A stretch of DNA of 34,667 bases from Cupriavidus basilensis (GTDB lineage Bacteria; Pseudomonadota; Gammaproteobacteria; Burkholderiales; Burkholderiaceae), in NCBI RefSeq assembly GCF_029335485.1, contig NZ_JARJLM010000012.1, positions 1-34,667 of the forward strand. Reading direction: 5' to 3'. Below are positions 19,317-26,767 of this stretch, one piece after another. The number at the start of each line of letters is the position of its first letter. Position 1 is the first letter of the stretch. A model generated the notes under the pieces. The model did not search any database. It saw only the letters and a list, made by a program, of their open reading frames with translations, and was not told where the DNA came from. The position numbers and the translations under genes were made by a program.

Positions 19317-19362
19317 TGCACAACAACAAAAAACTTCAAGAATCCGTCACAAGGCTGCTTGA

Positions 19363-19728
19363 TTATTTCGGTACGGCAGGCGCCGACGGGGCCGAAGCCG
19401 CGACGGCCGAAGCTGCAGGCGCCGAAGCCCCTGCCACCGCCGGTGCAACCTGGGGCGCCGCGCCCATCACGCCCAGCGAAGCCGTCGGGCGATAATTGCC
19501 CAGCATCGTCAGGCTCAGCGTGCAGATGAAGAACAGCGTCGCCAGCACAGCCGTGGTACGCGACAGGAAGTTGGCCGAGCCGGTGGCGCCGAACAGGCTG
19601 CCCGAAGCACCTGAGCCAAACGCCGCACCGACATCGGCGCCCTTGCCATGCTGCAGCAGCACCAGGCCGATCACGCCGAGCGCGGACAGTACCTGCGCCA
19701 CTACCAACAAAGTTTTGAAAATTGCCAT
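19363..19728 (-). CDS. secG: preprotein translocase subunit SecG
   Basis: This 121-residue protein has two membrane helices (about 3-23 and 58-78) and the conserved cytoplasmic loop LLQHGKGADVGAAFGSGASGS (residues 24-44), followed by LFGATGSANFLSRTT. SecG assists SecYE during protein export. The C-terminal 35 residues are a low-complexity Ala/Pro tail (AAPQVAPAVAGASAPAAS), common in betaproteobacterial SecG. It starts 46 bases after tpiA, so both probably share a transcript. Confidence 0.96.
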   Translation of the reverse strand: MAIFKTLLVVAQVLSALGVIGLVLLQHGKGADVGAAFGSGASGSLFGATGSANFLSRTTAVLATLFFICTLSLTMLGNYRPTASLGVMGAAPQVAPAVAGASAPAASAVAASAPSAPAVPK

Positions 19729-19774
19729 TTGGTTCGATTCGCTTGCCTGATCAGACCCGATGAGCGGCCGGCAT

Positions 19775-20512
19775 TCAGGCGTTGCCGATCGCGAGGAAAT
19801 CGTCCGACTTCAGTGAGGCGCCTCCGATGAGACCCCCGTCGATGTCGGGCATGGAAAACAGTTCTGCCGCATTGTCCGGCTTGACGCTGCCGCCGTACAA
19901 CATGGCCATGCGCCCGGCGACGCCGGCATCGCGCGCCGCCACCTGGCCGCGCAGGAAGGCGTGCACGGCCTGCGCCTGCTCGCTGCTGGCGGTCTTGCCG
20001 GTGCCGATCGCCCACACCGGCTCATAGGCCAGCACGATTTGCCCGAGCTGCTCGAGCGAGAGGGCCTCGAGCACGGCACCAAGCTGGCGGCCGACCACAG
20101 CCTCGGTTTGGCCAGCCTCGCGCTGCGCCAGGGTCTCCCCCACGCACACCACAGGCACGATGCCGAACTCGAGCGCACGCAGCGCCTTGGCCGCCACCGT
20201 GGCGTCGGTTTCGCCGTGGTAGCTGCGGCGCTCGGAATGGCCAACCAGGACGTACGATACGCCGAACTCGGCCAGCATGGACGCGGCCACCTCGCCGGTG
20301 AAAGCGCCACGCGCCTCTGCGGACACATCCTGCGCACCCCAGGCCACATTGGAAGCAGCCAGCAACGACTGGCACTGCGCCAGGTAAGGGAACGGCGCGC
20401 ACACCGCAAGGCGGGCACGTGCCGGTACAGCCTTGATACCTTCCAGCAAGGCCGTATTGGCGGCCAGGCTGCCGTGCATCTTCCAGTTGCCGATGACGAG
20501 CTTTTGTCTCAC
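19775..20512 (-). CDS. tpiA: triosephosphate isomerase
   Basis: This 245-residue TIM-barrel enzyme interconverts dihydroxyacetone phosphate and glyceraldehyde 3-phosphate. Catalytic residues are in place: N9 and K11 (GNWKMHG), H92 (VGHSERR) and E164 ([15 protein letters not shown], with the flexible loop 6 following). The phosphate-binding YGGSVKPDN and GGLIGGASL motifs are present near the C-terminus. The start codon is GTG at 20512, with AGAGG upstream. It precedes secG on the same strand. Confidence 0.98.
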   Translation of the reverse strand: MRQKLVIGNWKMHGSLAANTALLEGIKAVPARARLAVCAPFPYLAQCQSLLAASNVAWGAQDVSAEARGAFTGEVAASMLAEFGVSYVLVGHSERRSYHGETDATVAAKALRALEFGIVPVVCVGETLAQREAGQTEAVVGRQLGAVLEALSLEQLGQIVLAYEPVWAIGTGKTASSEQAQAVHAFLRGQVAARDAGVAGRMAMLYGGSVKPDNAAELFSMPDIDGGLIGGASLKSDDFLAIGNA

Positions 20513-20539
20513 AGGACGCCCCTCTCAATCAAACCGGCT

Positions 20540-20545
20540 ATTGTA
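20540..20545 (-). promoter_or_regulatory. candidate -10 element for tpiA-secG
   Basis: TACAAT on the minus strand (five of six consensus) lies 28 bases before the tpiA GTG. I see no good -35 element at 16-18 bases, so the promoter is tentative. The 161-base spacer to the quinone oxidoreductase gene is otherwise GC-rich and holds no other clear signal. Confidence 0.35.
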
Positions 20546-20673
20546 GCGCGGGCCAAGGCCCTACGCCACCGAAGCGCCCTGAAATCGGCCCGGGAGCGCC
20601 AGCGCCAGACCGCGCCCCGCCCTCCCGCGCATCGGGACAAGGCGTGCCCGCCCTCGCCATCCACCCTCCCGGC

Positions 20674-21678
20674 TTACCAGGTCAGGACAATCTTGCCGAT
20701 ATGCTCGCTCGACTCCATCAGGCGATGGGCATCGGCGGCCTGCGCGGCGGGAAAGGTCTGGTGGATCACCGGCTTGATCTTGCCCGCGGCCAGCAGCGGC
20801 CACACATGCTGATGCAGCGCCTGCGCGATCTGGCCCTTGAACGACACCGGGCGCGGGCGCAGCGTCGAGCCGGTCACGCTGATGCGCCGGCGCAGGATAT
20901 CGCCCAGCGGGATTTCGGCCTTGGCGCCGCCCAGCAGCGCGATGATCACAATGCGGCCGTCGTCGGCCACGCAGCCAAGTTCGCGTGCCAGGTACGGGCC
21001 AGCCACCATGTCGAGGATGACGTCGGCGCCGCGGCCGCCGGTCAGGGCCTTGACCTCGGCCACGAAGTCCTCGGTCTTGTAGTTGATGGCGCGGTCGGCA
21101 CCCAGTGCTTCGCAGGCACGGCATTTGTCGGCGCTGCCGGCAGTCACGAAGACCTTGTGGCCCAGCGCCTTGGCGATCTGGATGGCGGTCGTGCCGATGC
21201 CGCTGGAGCCGCCCTGGATCAGCAGGGTTTCATCCTTGCCCAACGGGCCGCGGCCCAGGTAGCCACGGTCGAACACATTGCTCCACACGGTAAAGAAGGT
21301 TTCCGGCAAGGCCGCCGCTTCGATATCGGACAAGCCGTCGGGCACCGGCAGGCATTGCGCCACCGGCGCCACGCACAGCTCGGCGTATCCGCCGCCCTGC
21401 ACCAGCGCGCAAACGCGATCGCCGGGCTTGAGGCCGAAGCGATTGTCGGCATGCGCCAGATCGCCCCCGACCACCACGCCGGCCACTTCCAGGCCCGGCA
21501 GGTCGGAGGCACCAGGCGGCACCGGATAGTTGCCGGTGCGCTGGAACACGTCGGGACGGTTCACGCCGGAGGCGGCGACGCGAATCAGGATTTCGCCGGC
21601 CTTGGCGACGGGATCGGGACGCTGCGCCGGTTGCAGGACTTCAGGGGCGCCGTATTCGCGGATTTCGATGGCTTGCAT
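20674..21678 (-). CDS. NAD(P)H quinone oxidoreductase, PIG3 family (zinc-free MDR)
   Basis: This 334-residue protein is a medium-chain dehydrogenase/reductase. The nucleotide-binding loop QGGSSGIGTTAIQIAKALG lies at residues 155-173 and the family segment ALPETFFTVWSNVFDRGYLG at about 123-142. Catalytic-zinc cysteines are missing, as expected for quinone oxidoreductases. It should reduce quinones or enals with NADPH in the cytoplasm; the true substrate is unknown. The ATG at 21678 was chosen because AAGGAG lies six bases upstream and the product begins MQAIEIREYGAPEVL like its homologues; a reading from 21843 would run into the pnp terminator. Confidence 0.94.
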   Translation of the reverse strand: MQAIEIREYGAPEVLQPAQRPDPVAKAGEILIRVAASGVNRPDVFQRTGNYPVPPGASDLPGLEVAGVVVGGDLAHADNRFGLKPGDRVCALVQGGGYAELCVAPVAQCLPVPDGLSDIEAAALPETFFTVWSNVFDRGYLGRGPLGKDETLLIQGGSSGIGTTAIQIAKALGHKVFVTAGSADKCRACEALGADRAINYKTEDFVAEVKALTGGRGADVILDMVAGPYLARELGCVADDGRIVIIALLGGAKAEIPLGDILRRRISVTGSTLRPRPVSFKGQIAQALHQHVWPLLAAGKIKPVIHQTFPAAQAADAHRLMESSEHIGKIVLTW

Positions 21679-21800
21679 TGCTGCTCCTTGCTTTGCGCAT
21701 GCGGCGGGCTCGCGCACGCATGGCGGGGGATCAATCTGCGCATCCGCCGCGCTGGGGGCCGGTCGGCCGTGCTGCGCGGGGCGGGACTGGCGGCAGTGTA

Positions 21801-21830
21801 AACAAAAAAACGGCTGGACATCGCCAGCCG
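21801..21830 (-). terminator. rho-independent terminator of pnp
   Basis: On the minus strand a 7-bp stem CGGCTGG / CCAGCCG with a six-base loop (21811-21830) is followed at once by seven Ts and GTT. It begins about 30 bases after the pnp stop and separates pnp from the quinone oxidoreductase gene. Confidence 0.9.
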
Positions 21831-21859
21831 CTTTCCTTGCCACGGATACTGCGAAACGC

Positions 21860-24055
21860 TTACTGCTGTTGCTGGTCCGCCGAAGGCGCCGCCGGGGCAG
21901 CAGGCGCTGCCGGCGCTGCCGGTGCTTCGCTGGTGTTGGCGATCTGGCTGATGCTACCGCCCTCTTCGGCCAGCGCGGCCTTCAGGGACAGGCGCAGGCG
22001 GCCCTTCTCGTCAGCCTGGATCAGCTTCACGCGAACCTGCTGGCCTTCCTTGAGCCAGTCCTTGATGTCCTTGACGCGCTCGTTGACGATCTCGGAGATG
22101 TGCAGCAGGCCGTCCTTGCCCGGCAGGATGTTGACGATGGCGCCAAAATCCAGCAGCTTCAGCACGGTGCCGGCGTAGATCTTGCCCACTTCGGCTTCCG
22201 CGGTGATGCCTTCGATGCGGCGCTTGGCTTCGGCCATGCCTTCGGTCGAGGTCGAGGCGATGGTGATGGTGCCGTCTTCCTGGATGTCGATGGTGGTGCC
22301 GGTTTCCTTGGTCAGCGCCTGGATGGTCGAGCCGCCCTTGCCGATCACTTCGCGGATCTTGTCCGGATGGATCTTCATGGTGATCATGCGCGGTGCGTGC
22401 TCCGACAGCTCGGTGCGCGCGTGTCCCATCGCGTCCTGCATCTTGCCCAGGATATGCAGGCGGCCTTCCTTGGCTTGCGCCAGCGCGACTTGCATGATTT
22501 CCTTGGTGATGCCCTGGACCTTGATGTCCATCTGCAGCGCGGTGATGCCGGCGTCGGTGCCGGCCACCTTGAAGTCCATGTCGCCGAGGTGGTCCTCATC
22601 GCCCAGGATGTCGGTCAGCACGGCGAACTTGTTGCCTTCCAGGATCAGGCCCATGGCCACGCCGGCCACATGCGCCTTGATCGGAACGCCGGCGTCCATC
22701 AGTGCCAGGCAGCCGCCGCAAACCGATGCCATCGACGACGAGCCGTTGGATTCGGTGATCTCGGACACCAGGCGAATGGTATAGGCGAATTCGTCGTCCT
22801 TCGGCAGGACCGGGATCAGCGCGCGCTTGGCCAGGCGGCCGTGGCCGATTTCGCGGCGCTTGGGGCTGCCCACGCGGCCGGTTTCGCCGGTGGCGAACGG
22901 AGGCATGTTGTAGTGGAGCATGAAGCGGTCGCGGTATTCGCCGGCGAGCGCGTCGATGATCTGCTCGTCGCCCTTGGTGCCCAGTGTGGCAACCACCAGC
23001 GCCTGGGTCTCGCCACGGGTGAAGATGGCCGAGCCATGGGCGCGCGGCAGCACCGACGAGCGGATCTCGATCGGGCGCACGGTGCGGGTGTCGCGGCCAT
23101 CGATGCGCGGCTCGCCCGACAGCACCTGGCTGCGCACGATCTTGGCTTCGATGTCGAACAGCACGTTGCCCACTTCGACCTTGTCGGCTTCCACGCCGGC
23201 CTCGGCCAGCTGCGCCGTCACGGCTGCGTAGACTTCCTTCAGCTTCTGGCTGCGGGCCGACTTCTGGCGCAGCTGGTAGGCGTCCTGCAGCAGCGGCTCG
23301 GCGATCTCGCCGATCTTGGCGATCAGCGCTTCATTCTTCGGTGCCGCGGTCCAGTCCCACTCCGGCTTGCCGCCGTCGCGCACCAGGTCATGGATGGCGT
23401 TGATGGCGGTCTGCATCTGCTCGTGGCCATAGACCACGGCGCCCAGCATCACGTCTTCCGACAGCTGGCGGGCTTCCGATTCCACCATCAGCACGGCGCG
23501 CTCGGTACCGGCAACCACCAGGTCCAGTTCAGACGTGGCGATCTGCGAGCGGGTCGGGTTCAGCAGGTACTGGCCGTCCTTGTAGCCGACGCGGGCAGCG
23601 CCCACCGGGCCGCTGAACGGGATGCCCGACACTGCCAGGGCAGCCGAGGCGCCAATCAGGGCGGGGATGTCGGCCGGCACTTCCGGGTTCAGCGACAGCA
23701 CGTGGATCACCACCTGCACGTCGTTGTAGAAGCCTTCCGGGAACAGAGGGCGCAGCGGGCGGTCGATCAGGCGCGAGGTCAGCGTCTCGTTTTCCGACGG
23801 GCGGCCTTCACGCTTGAAGAAGCCACCGGGGATCTTGCCGGCAGCGTAGGTCTTCTCGATATAGTCGACGGTCAGCGGGAAGAAGTCCTGGCCGGCCTTG
23901 GGCGACTTGGCGGCCACCACGGTGGCCAGCACCACGGTGTCTTCCACGTCGACGATCACGGCACCGCCAGCCTGGCGGGCGATTTCGCCGGTTTCCAGGC
24001 GCACCTTGTGCTGACCCCACTGGAATTCCTTGACGATCTTGTTGAACATGGTCAT
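21860..24055 (-). CDS. pnp: polyribonucleotide nucleotidyltransferase (PNPase)
   Basis: This 731-residue phosphorolytic 3'-5' exoribonuclease is a component of the degradosome. It contains two RNase PH domains (about 10-230 and 320-540), a KH domain (around 550-615, [15 protein letters not shown]) and an S1 domain (around 620-690, [30 protein letters not shown]). The second PH domain holds the conserved [17 protein letters not shown] segment. The last 25 residues are an Ala/Pro repeat with a terminal run of Gln. The start [14 protein letters not shown] at 24055 is chosen because AAAGGAA lies six bases upstream; MFNK two codons later is an alternative. It follows rpsO, the classical arrangement, but after a 500-base structured leader. 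Confidence 0.97.
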   Translation of the reverse strand: MTMFNKIVKEFQWGQHKVRLETGEIARQAGGAVIVDVEDTVVLATVVAAKSPKAGQDFFPLTVDYIEKTYAAGKIPGGFFKREGRPSENETLTSRLIDRPLRPLFPEGFYNDVQVVIHVLSLNPEVPADIPALIGASAALAVSGIPFSGPVGAARVGYKDGQYLLNPTRSQIATSELDLVVAGTERAVLMVESEARQLSEDVMLGAVVYGHEQMQTAINAIHDLVRDGGKPEWDWTAAPKNEALIAKIGEIAEPLLQDAYQLRQKSARSQKLKEVYAAVTAQLAEAGVEADKVEVGNVLFDIEAKIVRSQVLSGEPRIDGRDTRTVRPIEIRSSVLPRAHGSAIFTRGETQALVVATLGTKGDEQIIDALAGEYRDRFMLHYNMPPFATGETGRVGSPKRREIGHGRLAKRALIPVLPKDDEFAYTIRLVSEITESNGSSSMASVCGGCLALMDAGVPIKAHVAGVAMGLILEGNKFAVLTDILGDEDHLGDMDFKVAGTDAGITALQMDIKVQGITKEIMQVALAQAKEGRLHILGKMQDAMGHARTELSEHAPRMITMKIHPDKIREVIGKGGSTIQALTKETGTTIDIQEDGTITIASTSTEGMAEAKRRIEGITAEAEVGKIYAGTVLKLLDFGAIVNILPGKDGLLHISEIVNERVKDIKDWLKEGQQVRVKLIQADEKGRLRLSLKAALAEEGGSISQIANTSEAPAAPAAPAAPAAPSADQQQQ

Positions 24056-24161
24056 GAGCGTTCCTTTTGTTCGTGCTTGCACGCTTGTGCAACGCCCGCG
24101 TTAGCAGCCGCGGGCGAACTGCCGGATGCGCGCCGGTCGCAGTTACAGGGAAGTGCTATGC

Positions 24162-24226
24162 CATTCCAGCGCGGTACCTGACAGCTGATACCTGGCACCC
24201 GCCTGGGCGGATACCGCGCTGGAATG
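24162..24226 (-). repeat. perfect 15-bp inverted repeat in the pnp leader
   Basis: Arms CATTCCAGCGCGGTA (24162-24176) and TACCGCGCTGGAATG (24212-24226) are perfectly complementary, with a 35-base loop that can itself fold (CCGCC/GGCGG). It lies about 107-171 bases upstream of the pnp start codon. In E. coli an RNase III-cleaved stem-loop in the same relative position is used by PNPase to control its own mRNA; that this hairpin plays the same role is an inference. Confidence 0.8.
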
Positions 24227-24449
24227 ACACAAAGCCCCGTTTCCTTGTCCGACTCCGGTATGGATTAACGGTAAACAGCTAAAAAAAGCTAAAGAACAAA
24301 CTAACTTACTCCGTTGCACGTCTTGGCGCAACGTGTGCCCGACCCGGGGTCATGACACCATCAAGTGAAACAAAAATCACTTGCAACAGCGCCGGACTTC
24401 AAACGGACGGCGGCCGGACCTGCGGCATTCCAGCCGCGAAATTCATCCG

Positions 24450-24491
24450 CAAAAACAAAATGCCTGCATCAGCGGGGCTGACGCAGGCATT
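24450..24491 (-). terminator. rho-independent terminator after rpsO
   Basis: On the minus strand a perfect 9-bp stem AATGCCTGC / GCAGGCATT is extended by an inner TCAGC/GCTGA pair after one mismatch (24459-24491), followed by TTTTGTTTTTG. It lies 63 bases after the rpsO stop. It should end or attenuate rpsO transcripts before pnp. Confidence 0.9.
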
Positions 24492-24554
24492 AGTGGCTCA
24501 CGCGAAGGCGTGCAGTGCATCCATTCGTGCTGCCATCCGGACGATCCTGGCTGC

Positions 24555-24827
24555 TTACTTACGCAGGCCGAGCTTCTCGATCAGCGAACGATAACGGTCG
24601 GCGTCGTTGGCCTTGAGGTAGTCCAGCAGGCGGCGACGACGGCTCACCATGCGCAGCAAACCGCGGCGGCTGTGGTGATCCTTCATGTTGGCCTTGAAGT
24701 GGGGGGTCAGTTCGTTGATGCGCGTGGTCAGCAGGGCGACCTGGACTTCGGGGCTGCCCGTGTCGTTGGCGGCGCGTGCGAACTGCTTGATGACTTCGGT
24801 TTTGCTGCTGGTTTGGGCTTCTGCCAT
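24555..24827 (-). CDS. rpsO: 30S ribosomal protein S15
   Basis: This 90-residue protein has the S15 features [23 protein letters not shown] (23-45) and the 16S rRNA-binding [23 protein letters not shown] (50-72). It binds helix h22 of 16S rRNA early in 30S assembly. E. coli S15 has 89 residues in the same layout. AAAAGGAA lies just upstream of the ATG. Its promoter is probably the TATAAT element 130 bases upstream; a strong terminator follows before pnp. Confidence 0.98.
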   Translation of the reverse strand: MAEAQTSSKTEVIKQFARAANDTGSPEVQVALLTTRINELTPHFKANMKDHHSRRGLLRMVSRRRRLLDYLKANDADRYRSLIEKLGLRK

Positions 24828-24958
24828 GGTGATTTCCTTTTCACTTGCGAACGCTACAGCGCGGAATGTGCCGTATGCGTCGTGCCTTTGCGTTTTTCAG
24901 GCATTTGCCGCGACCGCACCGGATGCCTGGGCAGGCGGCTGGCTACGACAAGCGGGCG

Positions 24959-24964
24959 ATTATA
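24959..24964 (-). promoter_or_regulatory. candidate -10 element of the rpsO promoter
   Basis: A perfect TATAAT on the minus strand sits in GCTATAATCG, about 130 bases before the rpsO ATG. The region 16-18 bases upstream is pyrimidine-rich (CCCATCCCGC) and gives no good -35, so this is only a half-supported promoter. Confidence 0.5.
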
Positions 24965-25119
24965 GCGGAAAACGGAAGCGGGATGGGATTGCGGCGAGCG
25001 ACAATACGGTATCCGGCTCGAACCCCGATACGCGGCTCGCCGGATATGCCGCTTGGCCGACACCCGGGTTTCATGGCCATGGCTTAGCCCCCTCCCGGCG
25101 CCGCGCAGGCGTGCGCTAC

Positions 25120-25146
25120 GCCCCGGGCCGCGTCAGGGCCCGGGGC
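25120..25146 (-). terminator. possible terminator hairpin after the sirtuin gene
   Basis: Perfect 10-bp stem GCCCCGGGCC / GGCCCGGGGC with a seven-base loop, beginning 14 bases after the sirtuin stop. There is no U-tract on the minus strand, so intrinsic termination is doubtful; it may block 3' exonucleases instead. Confidence 0.4.
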
Positions 25147-25159
25147 CAAGGGAATATGG

Positions 25160-25918
25160 TCAGGCCGAGGCCGCCTGCGTGCCGTCCCACAGCATGGGCA
25201 GCACCACGCCCGCCGGCCCGCGCAGCACGATGTCGGCGGTCTGGTCCAGCGCCGAAGGCTCGGGATTGACCACAATGACGTGCGCGCCGTGGTCCTTGGC
25301 TATGCCGGGCAGCCCGGCTGCCGGGTAGACCAGGCCAGAGGTGCCCACCACCAGGCAGAGGTCGGCCGTCTCGGCCGCATGCTCGGCACGATAGCGCGCC
25401 ACGCGCGGCAGCGCTTCGCCGAACCACACCACGCCCGGGCGCATCATGGCGCCGCAAGCGGAACAGCGCGGCGGCACGCCGGGCACGGCCGCGGCCGGAT
25501 CGCAACGGCCACAGCCATCCAGCCATTTATCGGCGAACAGGTTGCCGTGCAGTTCGATCACGTCGCGGCTGCCTGCGCGCTGGTGCAGGCCATCGACGTT
25601 TTGCGTGACCAGGGTAAGGGGCTTCTGCGCAGACAGCGACGCAAGGGCCACGTGCGCGGGATTCGGATGGGTCGCCGCCACCAGTGCGCGCCGGTGCTGG
25701 TACCACTCCCATACCAGCGCGGGCTGGCGCCGGTAGGCATCTTCCTGCGCCAGTTCCTCGGGGTTGAAGCGCGACCACAGGCCGGTCATGGCATCGCGGA
25801 AGGTCGGCACGCCGGATTCGGCGGAGACGCCCGCCCCGGTCAGCACCATGATATTCCCGGCCGCGGCGATCAGCCGGCGCGAGGCCGACAGCGCCTGCGC
25901 GTCGATTTCCGCCTTCAT
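25160..25918 (-). CDS. NAD-dependent protein deacylase, sirtuin (SIR2) family
   Basis: This 252-residue enzyme removes acyl groups from lysine using NAD+. It has the NAD-binding GAGVSAESGVPTFRD (28-42), TQNVDGLHQRAG (105-116), catalytic H124 (ELHGN) and GTSGLVYPAAG. Four zinc cysteines are present (C136, C139, C152, C155). Y73 and R76 form the YxxR pair (EWYQHRR) that in class III sirtuins (CobB, SIRT5) favours succinyl- or malonyl-lysine. The ATG at 25918 gives the usual length; a reading from 25999 would overlap rlmB and adds a leader without conservation. It is 16 bases downstream of rlmB, so the two are probably cotranscribed. Confidence 0.94.
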   Translation of the reverse strand: MKAEIDAQALSASRRLIAAAGNIMVLTGAGVSAESGVPTFRDAMTGLWSRFNPEELAQEDAYRRQPALVWEWYQHRRALVAATHPNPAHVALASLSAQKPLTLVTQNVDGLHQRAGSRDVIELHGNLFADKWLDGCGRCDPAAAVPGVPPRCSACGAMMRPGVVWFGEALPRVARYRAEHAAETADLCLVVGTSGLVYPAAGLPGIAKDHGAHVIVVNPEPSALDQTADIVLRGPAGVVLPMLWDGTQAASA

Positions 25919-25934
25919 GGGACCATTCCCGGGA

Positions 25935-26678
25935 TCAGCGCGGCAGGCGGCGCTGGCGTACCGCTTCGTACAGGCACACGCCGCTGGCAACGGAGACATT
26001 GAGGCTTTCCACGCCGCCAGCCATCGGGATGCCGACCAGCTCGTCGCAGGTTTCGCGGGTGAGACGGCGCATGCCCTCGCCTTCGGCGCCCATGACCAGG
26101 GCCATCGGGCCCTTGAGGTCGACGTCGTACAGCGTTTTCTCGGTGCCGTCGGCGGTGCCGATCACCCAGATGCCGCGCTCCTGCAACTCGCGCAGGGTGC
26201 GCGCCAGGTTGGTGACGGTGATGTAGGGGACGGTTTCCGCGGCGCCGCTGGCGACCTTGGCCACCGTGGTGTTGAGACCGACGCTGCGGTCCTTGGGAGC
26301 GATCACGGCATGCGCGCCGGCGCCGTCGGCCACGCGCAGGCAGGCGCCCAGGTTATGCGGGTCGGTGACGCCGTCCAGCACCAGCAGCAAGGGCGTGCCC
26401 TCGATGCCATCCAGCAGTTCGTCGAGATTGAGGGCCAGCGCCACGTCTTCGGCGCGGGCGACCACGCCCTGGTGGCGGTCGGTGCCGGCCATGCCGCGCA
26501 GGCGCTCGGCGTCCACCGGGTGCAAGCGCACCTTGAGGCTTTCGGCAAGGCGGATGAAGTCCTGCATGCGGCGGTCACGCCGTGCGGATTCTACATAGAC
26601 ATCGGTGACGCCGGCGGCGTCCTGGCGCAGGCGCGCGGTGACGGCGTGAAAGCCGATCAGGAGTTTTTGTTTAGCCAT
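25935..26678 (-). CDS. rlmB: 23S rRNA (guanosine-2'-O-)-methyltransferase RlmB
   Basis: This 247-residue SpoU/TrmH-family enzyme methylates the ribose of G2251 in 23S rRNA. The N-terminal L30e-like substrate domain ([14 protein letters not shown]) is followed by the knotted SAM-binding domain with [35 protein letters not shown] and [22 protein letters not shown], the three SPOUT motifs. Length matches E. coli RlmB (243). It lies 89 bases after rnr, the same pairing seen in many proteobacteria. Confidence 0.97.
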   Translation of the reverse strand: MAKQKLLIGFHAVTARLRQDAAGVTDVYVESARRDRRMQDFIRLAESLKVRLHPVDAERLRGMAGTDRHQGVVARAEDVALALNLDELLDGIEGTPLLLVLDGVTDPHNLGACLRVADGAGAHAVIAPKDRSVGLNTTVAKVASGAAETVPYITVTNLARTLRELQERGIWVIGTADGTEKTLYDVDLKGPMALVMGAEGEGMRRLTRETCDELVGIPMAGGVESLNVSVASGVCLYEAVRQRRLPR

Positions 26679-26767
26679 GGCGGGATTGTACCTTCCCGCC
26701 AGCGCTTGCCCGGAAGTCGGAGCCGGTGCCGGAGCGCGTTATTGCCGCCCCGGCACCGGCCGCGCCA

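Larger units (their letters stand above)
24056..24554 (-). other. rpsO-pnp intercistronic region / pnp leader, no gene
   Basis: No credible open reading frame is seen in these 499 bases. In the direction of transcription it contains the rpsO terminator (24450-24491), a 7-bp inverted repeat CAAGTGA/TCACTTG with an eight-base loop (24362-24383), and a 6-bp repeat CGTTGC/GCAACG (24312-24333). An AT-rich stretch with AGCTTTTTTTAGCT (about 24280) and the long 15-bp hairpin at 24162-24226 follow. I could not assign a convincing pnp promoter, though the AT-rich part between 24265 and 24310 is the most likely place. Confidence 0.7.
24828..25159 (-). other. spacer between the sirtuin gene and rpsO, no gene
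   Basis: These 332 bases hold no plausible coding sequence. They contain a GC hairpin just after the sirtuin stop (25120-25146) and a small imperfect inverted repeat around 25010-25035 (GTATC...GATAC). The TATAAT element at 24959-24964 and the approximately 120-base rpsO leader, ending in AAAAGGAAATCACC, complete it. The leader could bind S15 for autoregulation, as in other bacteria, but I cannot identify a specific fold. Confidence 0.6.

Noticed and set aside
19328-19362. Possible terminator after secG (TCAAG/CTTGA stem with T-run)
   Set aside because: The stem is only five weak pairs with a 17-base loop; too weak to call.
25010-25040. B-box-like GGTTCGAGCC on the minus strand, possible tRNA fragment or attachment site
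   Set aside because: The flanks do not form a T-stem and no repeat of it or integrase gene is present in the window.
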